Assembly (NCBI GenBank): GCA_017513085.1
Contig: JAFWDK010000019.1
Span: forward strand, 62,001 to 126,000
Reading direction: 5' to 3'
Source: Clostridiales bacterium
GTDB taxonomy: Bacteria > Bacillota > Clostridia > Saccharofermentanales > Saccharofermentanaceae
DNA length: 64,000 nucleotides
Positions within the stretch are counted from its first letter, which is position 1. The number at the start of each line of letters is the position of its first letter. Made by a program: the position numbers and the translations under genes. The notes beneath the pieces are model-generated. The model did no database searches, was not told where the DNA came from, and was given only the letters and a program-made list of their open reading frames with translations. Below, in pieces: positions 8,549 through 16,384 of this stretch.

Positions 8549-10059
8549 GCTCTATGTCCGCCGATCTGGCTGTTTCTTAAGATCGCCGTGCCTCCTTCAT
8601 TCAGATTCTTCGCCTTGATCACGGCATTTTTACCGAACTTTTTCTTGATTTCCACCATAGTCTGCTGAAGTTCGTGCTCTTTCACTTTCTTCTCGCTTTG
8701 TAGCGACGTGGTCTCCACTTTCGCCGACCGGTTTTCCGTCTCCACGATAAGATCGAAAAGACTCATCTGCCGATACGGTCTCTCGTTCGCTGCTGCTTCT
8801 TCCCGAACGATATGGCAGGCACAAAGCCCGATCCTTCTGGAAAGAAGATTCTTGTCCATGATCCGTTCCAGAAGTTCAACTGCCGCTGCCGTGATAGTTT
8901 TCGTCGAAGAAGTATAGGCATTCAGATTGATCGTACCGTGCGCATGCTTCGGCACCTGCCGGCCATAGAAATCTGTCGTGATCTCACCCTGATAACTGCC
9001 ACTCTGAAGACTCGCCCGATCATAACCGACTGTTAAGACCAGCTGATCCGTTACCAGTCCCTTCTCCACCAGATCCAAAGACATCACATCCGCCATCTCC
9101 CACACGATCAGTCTGGTATGCTCATAACTCGTAGGTTCCGTGAGCACCTGACCGGAAGAAATGCTGTTATTCTGCGGTTTGTACGCCTTCACATCCGCCA
9201 TCGTCGCAGGCTCGATCCCCCAGGCATGGTCGACCAGAAGCTCAGTATTCTTACCGAAAAGCGTCTGAAGGAAACCCATTCCCTCCCTGGTAAGAGAAAG
9301 GCGGGCTATATCGCCCATCGTTCTCACGCCGCACTTCGCAAGTCTTGCAGAAATCCCCCGCCCCACACGCCAGAAATCGGTCAACGGCTCATGTGCCCAG
9401 AGTTCATCCTTATACTTCTCTTCATCCAGTTCGGCGATCCGAACACCATCTTTATCTGCAGGAATATGCTTCGCCACGATGTCCATGGCCACTTTGCAAA
9501 GATACATATTCGTCCCGATCCCCGCCGTAGCCGTGATTCCGGTCTCATCAAGAACTGCACGGACCATCTTCATGGCAAAATCATGTGCCGAGATCTTATA
9601 CATCTTCAAATAGGTCGTACAATCGATAAATACTTCGTCGATCGAATAGGCAAAAATATCCTCCGGCGCGACAAAACGAAGATAAACACCGAATATCTTC
9701 ACGCTGACCTGCATATAACGCGCCATCTGAGGCGTCGCAACCACATAGTCCAGTTCCAAAGACGGATCTTGCGCCAGCTCCGAGGCCAGATAACTCTTTC
9801 CCGAGAACAATCTCTTCGGAGCCTGAAACTGCCTTACGGTATTGATCTGTTTCACTTTCTCGACCACCTCGAAAAGTCTTGCTCTTCCCGGAAGACCGTA
9901 CTGTTTCAGACTCGGCGACACAGCAAGACAGATCGTCTTCTCCGTACGGGAGGCATCCGCGACAACAAGATTCGTGTTCAAAGGATCAAGCCCGCGTTCC
10001 ACACATTCCACGCTGGCATAAAAGGATTTCAGATCGATAGCAATGTATGTCCGTTCCAT
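8545..10059 (-). CDS. Y-family translesion DNA polymerase (UvrX/YqjW type)
   Basis: A 504-residue UmuC/DinB-superfamily error-prone polymerase. The palm begins YIAIDLKSFYASVE with metal-binding Asp9, and YSIDEVFID near residue 134 supplies the catalytic Asp-Glu pair. Thumb (helix-hairpin-helix around GISARLAKCGVRTMGDIARL) and little-finger regions follow. The long C-terminus has RQMSLFDLI, close to the QxxLF beta-clamp-binding motif. It makes an operon with the YolD-like gene and has a LexA-like box at its promoter, which fits damage-induced mutagenesis. It is closer to UvrX/YqjW than to DinB by length and partner gene. Confidence 0.93.
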   Translation of the reverse strand: MERTYIAIDLKSFYASVECVERGLDPLNTNLVVADASRTEKTICLAVSPSLKQYGLPGRARLFEVVEKVKQINTVRQFQAPKRLFSGKSYLASELAQDPSLELDYVVATPQMARYMQVSVKIFGVYLRFVAPEDIFAYSIDEVFIDCTTYLKMYKISAHDFAMKMVRAVLDETGITATAGIGTNMYLCKVAMDIVAKHIPADKDGVRIAELDEEKYKDELWAHEPLTDFWRVGRGISARLAKCGVRTMGDIARLSLTREGMGFLQTLFGKNTELLVDHAWGIEPATMADVKAYKPQNNSISSGQVLTEPTSYEHTRLIVWEMADVMSLDLVEKGLVTDQLVLTVGYDRASLQSGSYQGEITTDFYGRQVPKHAHGTINLNAYTSSTKTITAAAVELLERIMDKNLLSRRIGLCACHIVREEAAANERPYRQMSLFDLIVETENRSAKVETTSLQSEKKVKEHELQQTMVEIKKKFGKNAVIKAKNLNEGGTAILRNSQIGGHRA

Positions 10060-10091
10060 TTCTTATTCTCCTCGCCTCCACATTACATTAA

Positions 10092-10105
10092 AGAACAAAC
10101 TTTCG
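10092..10105. promoter_or_regulatory. LexA-like (SOS) box of polY operon
   Basis: On the reverse strand CGAAAGTTTGTTCT, differing from CGAAC-N4-GTTCG at two positions, one of them the same C-to-A change as the uvrB box. It covers the predicted transcription start of the polymerase gene. Confidence 0.6.
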
Positions 10106-10110
10106 CTTTT

Positions 10111-10139
10111 ATTATACACGCCACAAAATGAAATGTCTC
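10111..10139 (-). promoter_or_regulatory. promoter of the polY operon
   Basis: On the reverse strand: GAGACA (10139-10134), 17 bp, TATAAT (10116-10111). Start near 10104, giving a leader of about 45 nt with a GGAGG-containing ribosome binding region. Confidence 0.6.
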
Positions 10140-10147
10140 TACTTTTC

Positions 10148-10161
10148 AGAAAATTTGTTCG
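10148..10161. promoter_or_regulatory. second LexA-like half-matched box
   Basis: AGAAAATTTGTTCG keeps the GAAA-N4-GTTCG core of the other two boxes. It lies in the divergent spacer between polY and the nucleosidase-radical SAM operon, upstream of both promoters, so it could serve either side. Weaker than the other two. Confidence 0.35.
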
Positions 10162-10204
10162 ACTTTTTCTTCAGCCGTACTCCGCTTCACTTTAAAATCA
10201 CCTG

Positions 10205-10213
10205 TGGTACAAT
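10205..10213 (+). promoter_or_regulatory. extended -10 before the nucleosidase-like gene
   Basis: TGTGGTACAAT provides TGG then TACAAT (10208-10213); the -35 region is weak. Start near 10220, about 36 nt before the ATG at 10256. Confidence 0.4.
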
Positions 10214-10255
10214 GATTTCCATAAGATCAAATCCGAAAAGAAACGAGAAATATTC

Positions 10256-11089
10256 ATGCTCTTTATTCTCTGCGCACTCACGGCCGAAGCCAAACCGTTG
10301 ATCTCCGCTCTTTCTCTGCGGAAGGACAACACATCCTGTCCCTACGACACATATTTTGCCGAGGACAATTCCGTCGTGCTTGCCATCTCCGGTATGGGCA
10401 CAGTTGCCGCCGCTTCTGCGACCACCTATCTTCTCACTCGTTTCGGAACCAAAAAAGAGCAGGACCACCTCATTAATTTCGGGTCCTGCGCCGGCAAAGA
10501 CCCGGGAATGTATCTGATCAACAAGATCACCGACGACATCTCCGGCCGCGAGTATTATCCCGATATGCTGTACGACCTGAGTTCCGCCGGTCTTTCTTTT
10601 TCTTCGGAAAAAGCACTGACGACAGTCAACCATGTCGTCTCTTCCCTGGAGGATCCGGATCAACTCTACGAGATGGAAGCATCCGGGATATTTCAGGCTG
10701 GTTCTCACTTTCTTCCACCTCATCGGATGCTTTTCCTGAAGTATGTTTCCGATTCAGGCGTGGAAGATCCGAAATCCATAACCAATGCGCACCTGACGGC
10801 TTGCGCCGAGCAACAGCTTTCTACAGTGCTTTTGATCCTCGGAAAACTCAAGAATATCTCTGAAGAAATACCTTCCATCGACGAAGATCTGTTTCTCTCG
10901 GCTTCTTATGCCCTGCATCTTAGCGAAACATTACGGCACGAGCTCTACCAGCTCTTCGTCTACGCACGGTCGGAGAATATCGACATAGAGAAGATCCTCG
11001 ACGGATTGAAAAAAGAAGGCAGGATACCTGCTCCCTCCAAGCGCGAAGGAAAGGAGGTCCTCCATGCCATCCGGGAACGACTTATTTAA
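10256..11089 (+). CDS. MTA/SAH-nucleosidase-like protein
   Basis: A 277-residue member of the nucleoside phosphorylase/nucleosidase superfamily. It keeps a glycine-rich SGMGTVAAASATTYLL (like GIGKVAAA in Pfs), INFGSCAGKD, the substrate-binding YEMEASG, and KYVSDSG carrying the aspartate equivalent to the Pfs general acid. The N-terminal TAEAKPL replaces the usual MEEE, so substrate choice may differ. A C-terminal extension of about 75 residues is not part of the fold. It overlaps the radical SAM gene by 26 nt. Known Pfs enzymes cleave 5'-deoxyadenosine, the inhibitory by-product of radical SAM enzymes, so a helper role is plausible but inferred. Its ribosome binding site is weak. Confidence 0.75.
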   Translation: MLFILCALTAEAKPLISALSLRKDNTSCPYDTYFAEDNSVVLAISGMGTVAAASATTYLLTRFGTKKEQDHLINFGSCAGKDPGMYLINKITDDISGREYYPDMLYDLSSAGLSFSSEKALTTVNHVVSSLEDPDQLYEMEASGIFQAGSHFLPPHRMLFLKYVSDSGVEDPKSITNAHLTACAEQQLSTVLLILGKLKNISEEIPSIDEDLFLSASYALHLSETLRHELYQLFVYARSENIDIEKILDGLKKEGRIPAPSKREGKEVLHAIRERLI

Positions 11090-12092
11090 TCACCCGTTCT
11101 CACATATCTATGTTGAGAAAGCAGCATCTGACCATCCTCTTACCCAAGCGATCCTCGCACGTTTTTCCAAGTCCGTCATAATTCCTGTCGGACATTACAA
11201 AGATGTGTTCAATCGTCCAAGACAGAACTTTGGCATACAGAAACAGTCACAGGCTCTGATACTTGCGAAAAACCGCGGCGCCTCGATCTTTCCGGGTGCG
11301 CCGGTCTGTCAGGATTTCGGTTATGACCACTTCTACTATGCAAGTTCGATCCGAAACTGCATCTTCGATTGCGACTATTGCTTTTTAAAAGGAATGTACG
11401 GATCCGGAAACATTGTCGTTTTCGTCAATCTCGAGGATACTTTTTCCGAACTGGAGAAATTGCTTGCCGAGCACCCTGTATATCTTTGCATCTCTTACGA
11501 TACCGACCTCATCGCTTTAGAATCGCTTACCGGATTCACGTCCCGTTGGATCGAATTTACAAGAACGCATAAAGATCTGACGATCGAGATCCGCACAAAA
11601 TCTTTTCGAAAAGATATCTACGATAAAACTGAACCATGCGATCGGGTGATCTTCGCCTACACGATATCTCCCCGATCCATCATCGAGAGATACGAAAGCA
11701 AGACCGCCACGCTTTCCGAACGAATCGCTGCCGCTTCGTACGCAATGGCAAAAGGTTTTCCGGTCCGGCTTTGTTTTGATCCGATCATTTATTGCAAAGA
11801 TTGGAAAGATGCGTATTCATCAATGATTCAGGAAGTGTCGGAAAATATAGATATGCATCAATTAAAAGATGTAAGCATCGGATCTTTTCGCATCCCTTCG
11901 GACTACATACACAAACTGAGAAGAGATTTCCCTTCTTCGCCCGTATGCCAATTCCCGTATGAAAACATAAACGGCGTCTTCCAGTATCCTGAAAAGATAC
12001 GGGCCGGAATGGAAGATTATCTGGGATCCCTGCTTCAAAACTTGATATCCAAAGACAGAATATATAAAATCGATACTAACCAAGTACCTTAA
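11064..12092 (+). CDS. spore photoproduct lyase-like radical SAM protein
   Basis: A 342-residue radical SAM protein of the SPL family. The [4Fe-4S] motif is CIFDCDYC (Cys99, Cys103, Cys106), followed by FLKGMYGSGNIVVFVN. The segment DLIALESLTGFTSRWIEF and the later FRIPSDYIHKLRRDFP match SPL architecture. Aligning by eye to Bacillus subtilis SPL, the H-donor cysteine (Cys141) corresponds to Tyr145 here, with Cys142 three residues earlier, so true photoproduct repair is uncertain. AAAGGAGG lies 6 nt before the ATG. It overlaps the nucleosidase-like gene and sits next to an SOS-type polymerase operon, which hints at nucleic-acid repair or nucleoside chemistry. Confidence 0.85.
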   Translation: MPSGNDLFNHPFSHIYVEKAASDHPLTQAILARFSKSVIIPVGHYKDVFNRPRQNFGIQKQSQALILAKNRGASIFPGAPVCQDFGYDHFYYASSIRNCIFDCDYCFLKGMYGSGNIVVFVNLEDTFSELEKLLAEHPVYLCISYDTDLIALESLTGFTSRWIEFTRTHKDLTIEIRTKSFRKDIYDKTEPCDRVIFAYTISPRSIIERYESKTATLSERIAAASYAMAKGFPVRLCFDPIIYCKDWKDAYSSMIQEVSENIDMHQLKDVSIGSFRIPSDYIHKLRRDFPSSPVCQFPYENINGVFQYPEKIRAGMEDYLGSLLQNLISKDRIYKIDTNQVP

Positions 12093-12105
12093 AGGAGGTC
12101 TTCCT

Positions 12106-12720
12106 TTGAACGATATACGACTCAACAACGAACACAAAATGAGACCTGAGGACGTCAGAAACTGTCCCAAATGCGGCGCCCCTATTCTTTCCGAAGTCTG
12201 CCAGTTTTGCGGCACATATATCGGAAAGGTCGCCACTTCAGACCTGACTCCGGAATATCCGCTGATCGAATGCAAACAGGCAAAGATCACCTTCTGGACC
12301 GTCGGATTCCCGCTGGTCTTCGGATTAATGTTTTCTCTCGCCGCGTTACCTTTTCTATTCGCCCGTGAAGAGATCAAAGGCATAGATCTTCCGAATACCT
12401 ATAACACCTTTTTGATTCCGTTTATCTTGATCGGTCTGGCCTCCATCGGCTTCGCCTTCTATCGTTCCTTCCGTACCATTCAGGTCATGTTGAAGGGAAC
12501 CCTTCGAAGCGGTGTGGTATATGGCTATATGGACGACACCGTCGCATATAACGGAGTGAACGGTCAGAAAGTGAAGATCCTTGTAGATACGGCCGAAGGG
12601 AAAAAGTTTATCCTTCTTCCACTCGGAACCACTTCCAAACCCTACGAGGTAAACAGTCAGGTAAATGTTAAGCTGTTGAACAACTGGGCAGTCATTCTTC
12701 GACAGAAGACGCAATGGTGA
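12106..12720 (+). CDS. zinc-ribbon membrane protein of unknown function
   Basis: A 204-residue protein starting at TTG 12106, supported by AAAGGAGG 7 nt upstream. Residues about 20-39 form a zinc ribbon (CPKCGAP ... CQFCG). Two membrane segments follow at about 65-85 and 98-120, then a C-terminal beta-rich domain of about 80 residues (GTLRSGVVYGYMDDTVAYNG onward) resembling the DUF3592-like SH3/OB-type tails seen in bacterial membrane proteins. It follows the radical SAM gene by 13 nt and overlaps the region upstream of the dehydrogenase gene, so it is the third gene of this operon. It may relate functionally to the three zinc-ribbon membrane proteins encoded opposite. I assign no function. 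Confidence 0.8.
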   Translation: MNDIRLNNEHKMRPEDVRNCPKCGAPILSEVCQFCGTYIGKVATSDLTPEYPLIECKQAKITFWTVGFPLVFGLMFSLAALPFLFAREEIKGIDLPNTYNTFLIPFILIGLASIGFAFYRSFRTIQVMLKGTLRSGVVYGYMDDTVAYNGVNGQKVKILVDTAEGKKFILLPLGTTSKPYEVNSQVNVKLLNNWAVILRQKTQW

Positions 12721-12752
12721 CAAAAACCATATTTTCTATACGTGAGGGAAAA

Positions 12753-13457
12753 ATGAGCAAAACAGCAATTCTCACAGGAGCATCATCCGGAATCGGCAAA
12801 GCCATAAGTGAAGTGCTTTTGGATATGGACTATGAGGTCTTCGGTATCGGCAGAGATTTTTCCGAGGCGGAGGAGCTTGCTTTGCGTCCGTCATTTCACC
12901 GGGTCGAGCTGGATCTTCTGAACACTTCAGAAGTCGAAAAAACGATCCGGGAAATGAGCAAAGGACGAGGCATCGATCTTTTGGTCAACTGTGCCGGCGT
13001 CGGTTTTTACGGACTTCACGAGGAACTAAAGGTCAAGGACATTTCCGCTATGGTGCGTACCAATTTAGAAGTCCCGCTTCTTCTTACCAACCTTCTCCTT
13101 CGGAAACTAAAAGAGAGCAAAGGAACGATCCTTAATATCGCCTCGGTTACCGCCCAACAGAGCAATCCGCACGGCGCGGCATACGGCGCTACCAAAGCAG
13201 GGCTTTTAAGTTTCTCGAAAAGCCTTTTCGACGAAGCAAGAAAATACGGTGTCAAAGTCACCACTATCCTACCGGACATGACGGATACCAATCTGTACCG
13301 GAATGCTGATTTCGAATCATCGAAAGAAGAGAATGCGCGGTTGCTTCCTGCAGATATTTCCGATGCCGTGAAGTACATTCTTCAGGCGGATCCTCATATG
13401 ACGATCACGGAATTCACGGTTCGTCCGCAGCTTCACCGGATCGAAAAGAAACCCTGA
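12753..13457 (+). CDS. short-chain dehydrogenase/reductase
   Basis: A 234-residue classical SDR. The NAD(P)-binding TGASSGIG is at residues 8-15, NCAG in the middle, and the catalytic set is Ser in LNIASVTAQ, Tyr and Lys in YGATK (about 144-148). Substrate is not predictable. I chose the ATG at 12753 (MSKTAILTG) because GTGAGGG precedes it and it begins directly with the Rossmann strand; a longer frame starting inside the preceding gene adds 13 residues. It is last of the four-gene forward operon. Its TGA stop abuts the stop of the convergent gene with no spacer and no terminator. Confidence 0.88.
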   Translation: MSKTAILTGASSGIGKAISEVLLDMDYEVFGIGRDFSEAEELALRPSFHRVELDLLNTSEVEKTIREMSKGRGIDLLVNCAGVGFYGLHEELKVKDISAMVRTNLEVPLLLTNLLLRKLKESKGTILNIASVTAQQSNPHGAAYGATKAGLLSFSKSLFDEARKYGVKVTTILPDMTDTNLYRNADFESSKEENARLLPADISDAVKYILQADPHMTITEFTVRPQLHRIEKKP

Positions 13458-14333
13458 TCACAGTCTGTAAATAAAGTGCTTTTCCATGACGTCATCCCGC
13501 TTCGAACCGATGATCTCGCCACGGATCTGTTCCAGGTCAAAAGCACATTTCCAAAGGAAATCATAGTCTCCGCCCTTCTGCTCATAAACTCTCGAGCCAT
13601 ACGAAACTTTCCCGTCAGAAGAGACCTGAATGTCCTGCATCGCTATGCAGTTATATACTTCTCTTTTGTCTCCGGCTTTTGTTGTTAACGTCGACTGATA
13701 GAAGAAGAAAAGATAGCTTTCGTTTTTGGATGTGACCAGGTAGGTTTCTAGAAGTATCGGCGTACCTGAAAGGCTCCATCTCTCGTCTGCAGATACAATG
13801 ATATTACTACTGTGAACCTTCTCGGCCTGCTGAAGAGCTGCGCCTTCCGCCTGTTCAAGGAAATGCGGATCTTTCAGGAGATCTGCTCTGCTCACATGGT
13901 CATTCTTTCGGATATTCTCTTTCTGTGTTGTAACAGGTGTTGCCATCTCCGTTTTTGCATCACGTTGCACATAATACTTGATCATGAACCCGCTTGCAAA
14001 ACAAACCGCAAGTATCACGCCAAAGATGATCAACGTACGTCTCAGGCGTCTCATTTTCTCTTTGATCTTTCGCTTTCTCTCCTGACGCGCAGCTTCTTCT
14101 TCCGCCTCGATCTGACGCTGTTCTTCCTGCGCATAGTAATCTTCCAACTCCTGTTTCTGTCTTTCTAAGGAAAGACGGATGTGTTCCTCCGCATTCGCGA
14201 TCTGTTCGTATTCGGCATCACTTGCATCCTTCTCGACGTCTCTGACTGCGCCACAATATGCGCAGACCAGTTTTCCGTCTTCAAAGTGCATGGGAGACTC
14301 ACAAAGCTTACAGGTCAAAACTTTCAGTTTCAT
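13458..14333 (-). CDS. zinc-ribbon/coiled-coil membrane protein, paralogue 1
   Basis: A 291-residue protein of unknown function. The N-terminal zinc ribbon is CKLC ... CAYCG (residues 8-29). Then comes a long charged helix (about 45-98, rich in Glu, Gln, Arg), one membrane segment (about 100-120) and an extracytoplasmic domain of about 165 residues containing LETYLVTSKNESYLFFFYQS and REVYNCIAMQDI. This is the last of three tandem paralogues; its ATG overlaps the preceding gene's stop by 4 bases. The predicted topology puts the zinc ribbon and coiled coil in the cytoplasm. Nothing in it suggests catalysis. A sensor or assembly factor is conceivable, but this is inference. Confidence 0.8.
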   Translation of the reverse strand: MKLKVLTCKLCESPMHFEDGKLVCAYCGAVRDVEKDASDAEYEQIANAEEHIRLSLERQKQELEDYYAQEEQRQIEAEEEAARQERKRKIKEKMRRLRRTLIIFGVILAVCFASGFMIKYYVQRDAKTEMATPVTTQKENIRKNDHVSRADLLKDPHFLEQAEGAALQQAEKVHSSNIIVSADERWSLSGTPILLETYLVTSKNESYLFFFYQSTLTTKAGDKREVYNCIAMQDIQVSSDGKVSYGSRVYEQKGGDYDFLWKCAFDLEQIRGEIIGSKRDDVMEKHFIYRL

Positions 14334-15217
14334 CCGTTCTCTCCTCCCTTTCCGTCCTCGAATACCTGATCGATCTTGAAAGAAGTGCTCTCGTACTCAC
14401 CTTCGATACATTCCAGATAGAGTTGATCTGCTTCCCTGTATCCACCAAATGTTCCATTTGTCCGGTTTCCCATAGAGCATACATAATCTGTTTCGATCAT
14501 TTTGGTCATTTCATTCAGCGAAAACCTTGGAATAATCACACAGTCATAGATCGTGAATTCTTCTTTCGTATCCTGATATTCATATACAGACTCAAAGAAG
14601 ATACAGAGTTTGCTTTTAGCTGAACTATCGATCATAACATAGGCATCATAAGGCTTTGGTGTATCCTTGATCTTAGCTTCTCTACTATTCACATAAGCAG
14701 GATCATAAAAGATCGTGCTTCTTTCCGAAAAGAGATAGTCCTGCCCTTCGAGAGCTGCATTCTCCACCACGCTCCGATCGCTATTCAGCGCCTGGGTCAT
14801 TTCACTCATTATTTCCTGAGCCTTCACCTTCATTTCCTTTTTGGAAGCCTTGACCGAATGACTGAAATAGACGATCAACCCGATCAAGCCGCCAAGGAAA
14901 AGAAAGATGGAAATATAGTAGGAAGCAACGATCGAAGCAATCTTACGGATATCGTTCTTCTTCTCTCGTTCAAAGTCACGGTGCAGTTTATTCTGCTCCA
15001 TCTGTTCTTTCAGCCTGTGCCTGGTCTGCAGCAACTCCTGATCCCGCGCAATAAGCTGTCTTGTACGATCCGCCTGCGTAACCAGATCCGTATACTTCAC
15101 ATCATTTTCATCGTAGTCGATCGTAAATGCCGACCCGCAACTTGTACAAAAGAAAGAATCGCCCTGCTGGCTCAGGTTGCCATTACACTGAGGGCAGTTA
15201 AGATTTGTAAGTTTCAT
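14330..15217 (-). CDS. zinc-ribbon/coiled-coil membrane protein, paralogue 2
   Basis: A 295-residue protein with the same plan as its neighbours: zinc ribbon CPQC ... CTSCG (residues 8-27), charged helix (about 45-95), one membrane segment (about 97-120), and an outer domain with KLCIFFESVYEYQDTKEEF and IYDCVIIPRF that aligns loosely with the other two. GGAGG precedes the ATG at 15217. It is coupled to paralogue 1 by a 4-base overlap and lies 12 nt after paralogue 3. The outer domains have diverged much more than the zinc ribbons, consistent with old duplication and specialisation. Confidence 0.8.
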   Translation of the reverse strand: MKLTNLNCPQCNGNLSQQGDSFFCTSCGSAFTIDYDENDVKYTDLVTQADRTRQLIARDQELLQTRHRLKEQMEQNKLHRDFEREKKNDIRKIASIVASYYISIFLFLGGLIGLIVYFSHSVKASKKEMKVKAQEIMSEMTQALNSDRSVVENAALEGQDYLFSERSTIFYDPAYVNSREAKIKDTPKPYDAYVMIDSSAKSKLCIFFESVYEYQDTKEEFTIYDCVIIPRFSLNEMTKMIETDYVCSMGNRTNGTFGGYREADQLYLECIEGEYESTSFKIDQVFEDGKGGENG

Positions 15218-15229
15218 CTCGTGCCCTCC

Positions 15230-16129
15230 TTAACCATTTATCTTCTGCTTTTCATTTCCGTTCGCGGAAAAATCAAACTCCAAAAGCATCGAAGCATTTT
15301 TCCTCACGTCCAGCCGATTATCTTTGTGAAGATCTTCCAGGCTCTCATATCCGGCGATCCTCCAGATATATTTCTCATCATAAGTTCTCGTTGCCGCAAA
15401 AGAACTCTCAACATGTCCGTTCTCGTCCAATGTACCCGAAAGCATGATCGTGTATGCCGAAAAGACTTCTTGCGTCCGCTCTCCAGACTGTGTCTGATAA
15501 GTAGTCTTATAAACCAGAATGAGCCGCTTGTCTGACGATGTTTGTTGTAGATAACTCTCAATCAACTCAGGCTCACCGCACCTTATTGCAATCTCTTCCG
15601 GATCGGAAAGCTCGATTTCTTCCTTACCGTCATACTTAGCATAATACTTCGCAGAAGAAAGCAGTTTCTTCTGCAGATCCTGATCAGCGGATATCGCACG
15701 TGAAATCTCTTTAAGCGTAGCACCTCGTGAGGGGCCGAAAGCGGTCCCGCCATTTTTGCCGAACACGCCGCCGAATAATAACCCGGTCATGGCTAAATTC
15801 ATCACAAAATTAATGATCCCGATAACAGCCATAACAGAAAACACTATAATGATCGGTTTAAAACGTTTCCTCCGGTTGAGCTGCGACTCCCGCAAATTCC
15901 GGTTCCGCTGCTCAGCCTCCTGGATCTGTCTGCTGGTAGTATTAAGTGTCTGCAGACGTTCTTTCTCCGCATCCGCCCGATCTTTTTCCGTCGCCTGGCG
16001 GATACGCTCCACGTCATCACTTTCCCAATCTACGGCAAAAGAACTTCCGCAGCTCATGCAGACCCACTGATTGTTCTGAAAGACCATCCGGCCCCCACAA
16101 TTACTGCATTTTCTAACGTCTGTCTGCAC
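15230..16129 (-). CDS. zinc-ribbon/coiled-coil membrane protein, paralogue 3
   Basis: A 299-residue protein, first gene of the triplet. It has a zinc ribbon CSNC ... CMSCG (residues 8-28), a charged helix to about residue 90, a membrane segment (about 92-118) followed by a Gly-rich linker (GLLFGGVFGKNGG), and an outer domain with LILVYKTTYQTQSGERTQEVFSAY, the closest match to paralogue 1. It starts with GTG at 16129 after AAAGGAAGAG. An extended -10 promoter (16208-16216) lies about 70 nt upstream. Unknown function; the three genes clearly form one operon. Confidence 0.8.
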   Translation of the reverse strand: MQTDVRKCSNCGGRMVFQNNQWVCMSCGSSFAVDWESDDVERIRQATEKDRADAEKERLQTLNTTSRQIQEAEQRNRNLRESQLNRRKRFKPIIIVFSVMAVIGIINFVMNLAMTGLLFGGVFGKNGGTAFGPSRGATLKEISRAISADQDLQKKLLSSAKYYAKYDGKEEIELSDPEEIAIRCGEPELIESYLQQTSSDKRLILVYKTTYQTQSGERTQEVFSAYTIMLSGTLDENGHVESSFAATRTYDEKYIWRIAGYESLEDLHKDNRLDVRKNASMLLEFDFSANGNEKQKING

Positions 16130-16207
16130 AGTGTCTCTTCCTTTGCTCGCAAAAAATAGTAACTTCAGGGCAAAACCGGAACTTGGCGCCCATATACTTG
16201 CGAAACA

Positions 16208-16216
16208 ATTATAGCA
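16208..16216 (-). promoter_or_regulatory. promoter of the zinc-ribbon triplet
   Basis: On the reverse strand TGCTATAAT (extended -10, TATAAT at 16213-16208), with a poor -35 (TTGGGG) 16 bp upstream. It gives a leader of about 70 nt. Confidence 0.5.
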
Positions 16217-16384
16217 TAACGGGAGAACACCCCAACACAGAAGAAAACAGCTTTTGCAGGCAGAATTATAAGCAGGATCAGCAAGTTAGATATCTTTTTT
16301 CCAAAAAACCGCTTCGTCAGTTTTGTTTTGACCGGATTCGTATTATTATAAAAGTGCTTTTGAAACTGAAAGGGAGTGACGGGT

